From Oscillospiraceae bacterium (GTDB taxonomy: Bacteria > Bacillota > Clostridia > Christensenellales > Aristaeellaceae): a DNA stretch of 6,197 bases. Shown piece by piece: positions 1-4,982 of the stretch. Below the pieces are notes generated by a model, which did not search any database, was not told the origin of the DNA, and saw only the letters and a list, made by a program, of their open reading frames with translations. Each line of letters opens with the position of its first letter. The stretch's first letter is position 1. The translations under genes were made by a program, and so were the position numbers. The stretch is taken from positions 1 through 6,197 of the forward strand of contig JAITDK010000115.1 of the NCBI GenBank assembly GCA_031282605.1, given 5' to 3'.

Positions 1-141
1 TTTCTCTTGAGCGGTCTCGCGCTTGGCGGGATCGCCAATTATGTCGGGGTGATACCGCTTTACCAGTGTGCGATAAGCGCCGCGGATCTGCGCGGCGTTC
101 GCGGTCGGGGGCACGCCCAGTGTCGCGTACGGATTATCCAT
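1..141 (-). CDS. J-domain (DnaJ-like) co-chaperone, N-terminal part only
   Basis: The first 47 residues are visible; the gene runs off the left edge. It begins MDNPYATLGVPPTANAAQIR and continues through a basic helix into the sequence KRYHPD. This is a canonical J domain: helix I (residues 3-10), helix II (about 16-30), and the HPD tripeptide at 31-33, which in this family stimulates the ATPase of an Hsp70 (DnaK). Residues 36-47 (GDPAKRETAQEK) would lead into helix III. Whether it is a full DnaJ with Gly/Phe and zinc-finger regions or a short J-only protein cannot be told here, so no symbol is given. The start at 141 is chosen because GGGAGG lies 4 bases upstream and the J domain starts at once. 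An in-frame ATG at 186 would add 15 residues (MHNYSKTACCGPGGS) that do not resemble a J domain. The gene has its own promoter and no CIRCE operator (the HrcA-type inverted repeat) was seen. The J-domain call is very sure; the start is likely. Confidence 0.93.
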   Translation of the reverse strand, partial: MDNPYATLGVPPTANAAQIRGAYRTLVKRYHPDIIGDPAKRETAQEK

Positions 142-145
142 CGAG

Positions 146-151
146 CCTCCC
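146..151 (-). promoter_or_regulatory. Ribosome binding site of the J-domain gene
   Basis: GGGAGG on the minus strand, followed by CTCG and the ATG at 141. The 4-base gap is slightly short but workable. This site is the main reason to prefer the start at 141 over the in-frame ATG at 186, which has no Shine-Dalgarno sequence. Confidence 0.65.
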
Positions 152-198
152 GGGCCGCAACAGGCGGTTTTGCTATAATTATGCATGATGGCTTTCGT

Positions 199-227
199 AT
201 TATAACATCAAGGTTAGCCGCTGACAA
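199..227 (-). promoter_or_regulatory. Sigma-70/sigma-A type promoter of the J-domain gene
   Basis: On the minus strand, a TTGTCA -35 box (227-222) is followed by a 17-base spacer and a perfect TATAAT -10 box (204-199). Transcription would start near 192, giving a leader of about 51 bases to the ATG at 141. Spacer length and hexamers are close to the housekeeping consensus, so basal expression without a stress sigma factor is expected. The leader is AT-rich in its first part, including the palindrome ATAATTAT (175-182). Confidence 0.75.
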
Positions 228-298
228 GCGGGCGCGCTACTTCAAAACTCCATTATTGCCCTCCTGGGATACGCGGTCGCCTCAGCTCCATTAATATA

Positions 299-333
299 CA
301 CAGCGAGCCGCCTGCCGCTGGCGGCCCGCTGTG
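299..333 (-). terminator. Strong hairpin downstream of lacZ, probable terminator
   Basis: The arms are CACAGCG-A-GCCGCC (299-312) and GGCGGC-C-CGCTGTG (320-333). They give 13 Watson-Crick pairs interrupted by one A/C mismatch, with a 7-base loop. It starts 45 bases beyond the lacZ stop codon. In the direction of lacZ transcription the hairpin is followed by TATATTAATGG, which is AT-rich but not a proper T-run, so it may terminate only partly or may mainly protect the mRNA 3' end. It stands upstream of the J-domain promoter and so separates the two transcription units. Confidence 0.6.
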
Positions 334-378
334 AATCAATATGCGTCGGTTAGTTGCTGCTAGCCGGCATTTTCCCGC

Positions 379-3300
379 TTATGCCATCAGGCGGTCAGCC
401 GCCGTCGTCAGGCTTTCAGTCTGCAGGTTCACCGGAGAGAACCGGAAGCCGAACGAGTACGGCTCGCGCAGGTACAGCCGCGTCTCCTCAAGCGGTTCCG
501 GACCGCAAGAGTTGCTCCCCAGCGGGCCTACCTTGCCGTCGATAGTCAGCTCTATCATGTCCTCGTCCGGGATGTCGGGCGTGTGCTTGGCGTCGGTCAG
601 CGACTCAACCGTGTACGGATGCGCCGTGAACGAGAACTTCTGCACTCCCGCAACCAGCAATCCCCAGCCTTCGTCGTTGGTCAGCGCGACAAACTGCGTA
701 TCCTCGTGCGCGCCGTTCTCCTGCGGCTTCACATATGGCTCGGTCAGATCGATAACGTCCGCGCGGTAGAGCCCCAGCCGCGCTGATTCTTTCTTGTCAG
801 GATAGCTTTCGTGCGGACCGAGCCCATACCAGGCCACGTTCTTGAGCGATCGCGGCAGACGCGCCCGCACGCCCAGCCGGGGCAGGTATGGCAGTTCCTT
901 ATCGTCGCCCAGCGGCAGCGGTTCGTATGTCACGTGAACCTCGCCCTCGCCGTTGCCCAGAAGGGCCATGTCAAGCGTGAAGCGGATCACTGGCTTGAGG
1001 AACTTTGGCGCGAGAATGTATACGGCGCGACTGCGTACAACGCCGTTCTCAAGCGTCAGCGACTTGGACTCGACACGCGATAACAACCGATCCAGGCCAA
1101 ACTCCAGCCATGCCTTCGCCGCGTTCGGGCTGTCGTTATCCGTCGGCGCTCGCCAGATAAGCGGGCGGAACGCGGATTCAAGCAGCGCCGCGCCTTGCGC
1201 CGACAGCGACGCCATCGCGCCGTCGCGGGCGCCGAACACCGCTGTCACAAGCGGACTGACCATTCGCGCCGAGCCGGACGCGCCTGACGAGACGAACGGC
1301 GGAATCCATCTGCCCGAATACGCGTAGACGGCCTTCTGCTCCGGCGCGAACTGCGCCCAAGCAACCTCATACCCGGCGGGGGCCCAGGGCGTATCCCCGC
1401 GCTGGCTGAATGACAGTTCGGCGTACAGTCCCAGCCGCGCGGACGGCAGGCCGGGCATCTCGACGGATATGGATTCCCCCGGCGGCACGGACGGCAGTGT
1501 AACCCGCGCCTCGCTTAGCGTGCGGTCATAGTAGCGCAGACGGTATGTGCAGTCGAACTTATTCAGGTCGGTAAACGCGAGCCGGTTTGTCAGTACGGCG
1601 TAAAGAGCAGCGTCTGCCTCCTCGGCAGGAGCTCCGGGTACGGTATCAAAATGCATTTCAAAATGCGTCTCGATGGGCTGCAACGCCTTCTTATACTCAA
1701 GCAAGCCTGTATGCGGCGTGCGGTCGGGATAGGTCAACGCGTCGACGCAGAAGTTGCCGTCGTGCGGGAACTCGCCGAAATCGCCGCCGTAGGCGTAGTA
1801 TCGCTGGCCTTTATCGTTGGTCATCTCTATGCCGTGGTCGGCCCACTCCCAGACGCATCCCCCAATCAGCCGAGGGTACTTGTATATCGCGTCCCAGTAG
1901 TCGCGCAGATTGCCGGGACCGTTACCCATCGCGTGCGCGTACTCGCACAGGAAGAATGGCTTGGTCTTATCCGCAGCTTCGCCCTCGGCGATAAGGTCGG
2001 GCACGCTGGTGTACATGCGGGAGTAGACGTCGGCGGTCTCGGCGTCGGTGTCGCGTTCATAGTGAATGGGTCGGGTCGGATCGAACGCCCTGATCGCGCG
2101 CGCCATAGCTTGATGGTTGCATCCATATCCGGACTCGTTGCCCAGCGACCAGAATATCACGCACGCGTGATTGCGGTCGCGTCCCACCAGCCGCTCGGCT
2201 CGGTCGACGAACGGCCTTTCCCAGGCGGGGTCGGTGGCGATCAGATCATAAGAACCTACATGCACGACGCCATGACACTCTAGGTCGGCCTCGTCGATTA
2301 CATATAATCCATATGAGTCGCAAAGGTCGTAGAAGCGCGGATCGTTCGGGTAGTGACTCGTTCGCACGGCGTTGATGTTGTGCCGCTTCATCAGTTTGAC
2401 GTCGCGCTCCATCGCGTCCAGCGGTGTAACGGCGCCCAGCTTCGCGTTGAAGTCGTGGCGGTTGACGCCCTTCAGTTTGATCGGCACGCCGTTTACAAGG
2501 AGCATGGCGTCCTTTATGTCAATCCTGCGGAATCCGACGCGGATAGCCTGCGCCTGAATGGGCTTGCCGCTCATGGATAGCGTGACGGACAGTTCGTATA
2601 GGTTGGGCGTTTCGGCGGTCCAGTGGCGCGCGCCCGGCACGGTGGTGGAGAACCAATCGGTGAAACGCGATTCACCCGGCCTAACGACTCGTTCCTCGCT
2701 CCATAGCGGGACGTCGCCGCCAGATTCAAACAATGCGGCCAGGACGCTGATTCCCGCAGGTATCGAGCCGAAGCTGTCTAATACGTCCACGCCGACGCGC
2801 AGCGTGCCGGTAAGCATGTCGTCCTGCAGTCCCGCCTCCGCGATCACGTCCCAGATATGCGCGGAAGGCAGGCACAGCAGCGACACGTCGCGGAATATCC
2901 CATTCAGCCGCCACTTATCCTGATCCTCTAGGTACGTCGCGTCAGACCACTGGCGAACCAGCACATGCAGATTGTTAACGCCGGACTGGACGAACTGGCT
3001 GACGTCGAATTCGGCGGGGTAGTGCGCGCCCTTCGAGAATCCGACCAGCTTGTCGTTGACATAGGCCTCGAAATACGAATCCACGCCGTCAAACCGCAGC
3101 AACATACGCTGGCCGTTCCAGGCGTCGGGAACCGTGAACGCTCGGTGGTACAGCCCGACAGGTGCGTCGTCCGGCACATATGGCGGATCATACGGTATCG
3201 GGAACTTAACGTTCGTGTACTGCGGATTGCCGAAGCCGTGCATCTGCCAGCTGCCGGGCACGGGCATGTAATCCCATGACGCGGGTTCCTGCAGCGGAAA

Positions 3301-3492
3301 TCCGCCGGGGATATCGTCCGGCGTATCGCAGTATGCGAAATCCCACACGCCGTTCAGCGACAGGAAGCGGTCGGACGCCCCGCGTTCGAATAATCTCGCC
3401 GCCTCCGAGGCGCTGTACGGTATATCGATCGCGCGCGGCGGCAATCGATTGGCATGCAGCGCGTCCAAATTCATCCAAGGTACGGTTGCCAT
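379..3492 (-). CDS. lacZ: Beta-galactosidase, glycoside hydrolase family 2 (LacZ type)
   Basis: A complete cytoplasmic enzyme of 1037 residues (E. coli LacZ: 1023) that hydrolyses terminal beta-galactosides such as lactose. Counting from the ATG at 3492, the domains are: sugar-binding jelly roll (about 40-205, with LNGVWDF at 46-52 and LEDQDKWR at 188-195), Ig-like domain (about 210-325), TIM barrel (about 331-612), DUF4981 domain (about 630-712) and the Bgal small-chain domain (about 747-1020). Catalytic features are intact: acid/base Glu453 in GNESGYG, nucleophile Glu517 in LCEYAHAMGN, His346 in GVNRHD, His380 in SHYPND, Mg-site Glu405 and His407 in LECHG, and the aromatic VWEW (547-550). 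There is no signal peptide. The start at 3492 is chosen because it has a GAAAGGA site 9 bases upstream and leads directly into sequence typical of the family. A GTG at 3561 would add 23 Ala/Ser/Pro-rich residues overlapping the preceding gene and has no ribosome binding site. The gene lies 55 bases after the glycosyltransferase, probably in the same operon. It differs from E. coli LacZ at residues tied to allolactose synthesis (see findings). Confidence 0.96.
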   Translation of the reverse strand: MATVPWMNLDALHANRLPPRAIDIPYSASEAARLFERGASDRFLSLNGVWDFAYCDTPDDIPGGFPLQEPASWDYMPVPGSWQMHGFGNPQYTNVKFPIPYDPPYVPDDAPVGLYHRAFTVPDAWNGQRMLLRFDGVDSYFEAYVNDKLVGFSKGAHYPAEFDVSQFVQSGVNNLHVLVRQWSDATYLEDQDKWRLNGIFRDVSLLCLPSAHIWDVIAEAGLQDDMLTGTLRVGVDVLDSFGSIPAGISVLAALFESGGDVPLWSEERVVRPGESRFTDWFSTTVPGARHWTAETPNLYELSVTLSMSGKPIQAQAIRVGFRRIDIKDAMLLVNGVPIKLKGVNRHDFNAKLGAVTPLDAMERDVKLMKRHNINAVRTSHYPNDPRFYDLCDSYGLYVIDEADLECHGVVHVGSYDLIATDPAWERPFVDRAERLVGRDRNHACVIFWSLGNESGYGCNHQAMARAIRAFDPTRPIHYERDTDAETADVYSRMYTSVPDLIAEGEAADKTKPFFLCEYAHAMGNGPGNLRDYWDAIYKYPRLIGGCVWEWADHGIEMTNDKGQRYYAYGGDFGEFPHDGNFCVDALTYPDRTPHTGLLEYKKALQPIETHFEMHFDTVPGAPAEEADAALYAVLTNRLAFTDLNKFDCTYRLRYYDRTLSEARVTLPSVPPGESISVEMPGLPSARLGLYAELSFSQRGDTPWAPAGYEVAWAQFAPEQKAVYAYSGRWIPPFVSSGASGSARMVSPLVTAVFGARDGAMASLSAQGAALLESAFRPLIWRAPTDNDSPNAAKAWLEFGLDRLLSRVESKSLTLENGVVRSRAVYILAPKFLKPVIRFTLDMALLGNGEGEVHVTYEPLPLGDDKELPYLPRLGVRARLPRSLKNVAWYGLGPHESYPDKKESARLGLYRADVIDLTEPYVKPQENGAHEDTQFVALTNDEGWGLLVAGVQKFSFTAHPYTVESLTDAKHTPDIPDEDMIELTIDGKVGPLGSNSCGPEPLEETRLYLREPYSFGFRFSPVNLQTESLTTAADRLMA

Positions 3493-3501
3493 GCGAATCA
3501 G

Positions 3502-3508
3502 TCCTTTC
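3502..3508 (-). promoter_or_regulatory. Ribosome binding site deciding the lacZ start
   Basis: GAAAGGA on the minus strand, 9 bases before the ATG at 3492. The upstream in-frame candidates (GTG at 3561 and ATG at 3555) are preceded only by GC-rich coding sequence of the neighbouring gene without a Shine-Dalgarno match. I saw no -35/-10 pair in the 55-base gap between the two genes, which favours co-transcription. Confidence 0.6.
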
Positions 3509-3547
3509 GTCAGAGCGGGAGTGGCGGACGATGCAGCGGCGGGGCTG

Positions 3548-4876
3548 TTAGGCATTGTCACGTTTGCGCCGCCGCGGGCGCTTGACCTGCGCCTTCGTCA
3601 TGGTGTGCGAGAATGCCGCGCACTCGCGCTCAATCACGTCCGAGGCCTCGGACGCGCCGTCTTCAATGCGCAGATGCTTTGAGATGTATTGAGCGTTCTC
3701 TCGGTAGATCGGGTTATGTACCAATTGGCGCAGCGCCTGGGTGAGGCGATCCACGTCCAGCTTGTCGCGCGGTATCGGCTTCGGGCCTACGCCATGACGG
3801 TAGACCTGTTCGCCCCAGAACGGTTGATCCGCGCCGAACGGTATCACCAGTGTGGGAAGGCCGGCGTATAATCCAGCCGCAGTAGTCCCCGCGCCTCCGT
3901 GATGCACAACCGCGCTCACTCTCTGGAACAGCCAGCTGTGGGGCACAAAATCCACCAGGAAGAGCTGCTCGCTCTTGCGCAGGCGTTCGGGTATCTTGGA
4001 ATCCTGCGCCGCGCCGCCCCATCCCTTTATCATCACGGCGCGCATACCCAGTCGCTTCAGGCTCTCGACCGTCACTTCCAGCGCCGCGGCCATGTCGCCC
4101 GAAGTCATTGATCCGAAGCCGATATATATGGGCTGCGGCTCATGGTTCAGGAACGACGACAGCGCGGGCGACGGTTCGAACGCCGCCGGTTCTTTAGGCT
4201 GGATGAATCCGATCATGTTGATGTTGTGCGGCCAGTCCAGCGATCGTGGCACGAGCTGGCGGCTGATCGCGTACAGCACGGGGATCTGCCACTGCCCGAC
4301 CGTGTAGTCGGGATGCGTGCGGATTCGTCGCGCGCGCATTCCGTTCAACTTACGCCAGCGGTGCAGGTAGTGATACTCCAGCCCGCCGACGGTCAGATAC
4401 GTCAGCGAGTATGTCAGGCGGTTGTATGCACGACCCAAGCGGAGTTGGGGCATGATCGCCTGCGGCACCTCACTGGATATATCCATAGGATAATAATGCA
4501 GCTGAAAGCATGGTATGCCAAATTTTTCCGCGATCGAATAGCCCATCGACCCAAAGTAGGTCAGCACGAGCGCATCCGCGCCCTGTGAAGCCTCCATCAG
4601 CGCGCGGGTAAGCGGCTTGATCAACGCCTTCAGCGACTGTGTCAGCCGGTATACAAAGGTAACGGGGCTGCCGCCGGGCTGGATCAGCGTTCCGATATAC
4701 TCATACGCGTCGCCGGGCAGGCAGTAGAATTCCAATCCAGCCCCGCGTATCGCCTTGCCCAGCGGCTCAAACGCGGCGATTCTGACGACATGCCCGCGTC
4801 GCTGCAGTTCCTGACCTATCAATATCATCGGAATCACGTCGCCTGTGGTGCCGATTGACAACATATGGATTCTCAT
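3548..4876 (-). CDS. Glycosyltransferase, GT1 family (sterol glucosyltransferase/MGT-like, GT-B fold)
   Basis: A complete protein of 442 residues, the normal length for GT1 enzymes, which move a sugar from a UDP- or dTDP-sugar to a lipid or small-molecule acceptor. The N-terminal acceptor half opens with MRIHMLSIGTTGDVIPMILI, the Gly-rich loop seen in Glyco_transf_28 and sterol 3-beta-glucosyltransferase-like proteins. The C-terminal donor half has the strand YIGFGSM (251-257), then VDFVPHSWLF (308-317), and the PSPG-like donor box with HHGGAGTT (325-332), GLPTLVIPF (339-347) and ADQPFWGEQV (349-358). Asp350-Gln351 correspond to the residues that usually contact the donor sugar. No transmembrane segment or signal peptide is evident; the last 15 residues (KAQVKRPRRRKRDNA) are strongly basic. 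The gene has its own promoter placed so that the mRNA would be leaderless, and no Shine-Dalgarno site precedes the ATG. lacZ follows 55 bases later. The acceptor cannot be read from sequence; sterol-like lipids, diacylglycerol or a secondary metabolite are all possible. The family is sure, the substrate unknown. Confidence 0.9.
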   Translation of the reverse strand: MRIHMLSIGTTGDVIPMILIGQELQRRGHVVRIAAFEPLGKAIRGAGLEFYCLPGDAYEYIGTLIQPGGSPVTFVYRLTQSLKALIKPLTRALMEASQGADALVLTYFGSMGYSIAEKFGIPCFQLHYYPMDISSEVPQAIMPQLRLGRAYNRLTYSLTYLTVGGLEYHYLHRWRKLNGMRARRIRTHPDYTVGQWQIPVLYAISRQLVPRSLDWPHNINMIGFIQPKEPAAFEPSPALSSFLNHEPQPIYIGFGSMTSGDMAAALEVTVESLKRLGMRAVMIKGWGGAAQDSKIPERLRKSEQLFLVDFVPHSWLFQRVSAVVHHGGAGTTAAGLYAGLPTLVIPFGADQPFWGEQVYRHGVGPKPIPRDKLDVDRLTQALRQLVHNPIYRENAQYISKHLRIEDGASEASDVIERECAAFSHTMTKAQVKRPRRRKRDNA

Positions 4877-4882
4877 GCGAGG

Positions 4883-4911
4883 ATTCTAGCATAGCGGGCG
4901 CGGCAGGTCAA
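4883..4911 (-). promoter_or_regulatory. Promoter of the glycosyltransferase-lacZ unit, predicted leaderless
   Basis: On the minus strand, a TTGACC -35 box (4911-4906), a 17-base spacer and a TAGAAT -10 box (4888-4883) match the sigma-70/sigma-A consensus well. Only the 6 bases CCTCGC separate the -10 box from the ATG at 4876. Since transcription usually starts 6-7 bases after the -10 box, the first base of the mRNA should be at or next to the A of the start codon. The absence of any Shine-Dalgarno sequence before this ATG agrees with that. Confidence 0.65.
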
Positions 4912-4944
4912 CTGTATCGACGGCAGCGGTTCCAAATTTGAGAT

Positions 4945-4969
4945 TCTTAAGACCCTTTTAGTCTCTAGA
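4945..4969 (-). terminator. Weak imperfect hairpin after pglX
   Basis: On the minus strand TCTAGAGAC (4969-4961) can pair with GTCTTAAGA (4953-4945) across a 7-base loop, with one mismatch and one G-T wobble. It begins 13 bases after the pglX stop codon and before the next promoter, so the position suits a terminator. The stem is weak and no T-run follows, so readthrough from pglX into the glycosyltransferase is likely. Confidence 0.25.
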
Positions 4970-4982
4970 TTGAAAGCCCCCG

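Larger units (their letters stand above)
142..378. other. Intergenic region between lacZ and the J-domain gene
   Basis: This 237-base gap holds the hairpin after lacZ (299-333), the promoter and leader of the J-domain gene (142-227), and a short stretch between them (about 228-298). In that stretch the minus strand carries AGGAGG, 6 bases, then ATG GAG TTT TGA, a three-codon ORF at 253-242. No plausible protein gene was seen on either strand, and no tRNA or recognisable small RNA. Confidence 0.7.

Noticed and set aside
174..179. TATAAT on the plus strand as a promoter for a plus-strand gene
   Set aside because: The position 17 bases upstream is CGGGCC-like with no -35 match, and no plus-strand gene follows; it is part of the AT-rich leader of the J-domain gene.
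7..294. Plus-strand open frame of 95 codons at the left edge
   Set aside because: It runs antisense through the J-domain gene, its promoter and the intergenic stretch; the encoded sequence resembles no family, and the J-domain reading is clear.
1651..2283. Plus-strand open frame of 210 codons antisense to lacZ
   Set aside because: It lies wholly inside the conserved TIM-barrel coding region of lacZ; long antisense frames are expected in GC-rich coding DNA and the protein has no recognisable motif.
3490..3561. A 23-residue N-terminal extension of LacZ from a GTG at 3561 (or ATG at 3555)
   Set aside because: It overlaps the end of the glycosyltransferase gene, has no ribosome binding site, is low-complexity Ala/Ser/Pro sequence, and the ATG at 3492 has a GAAAGGA site.
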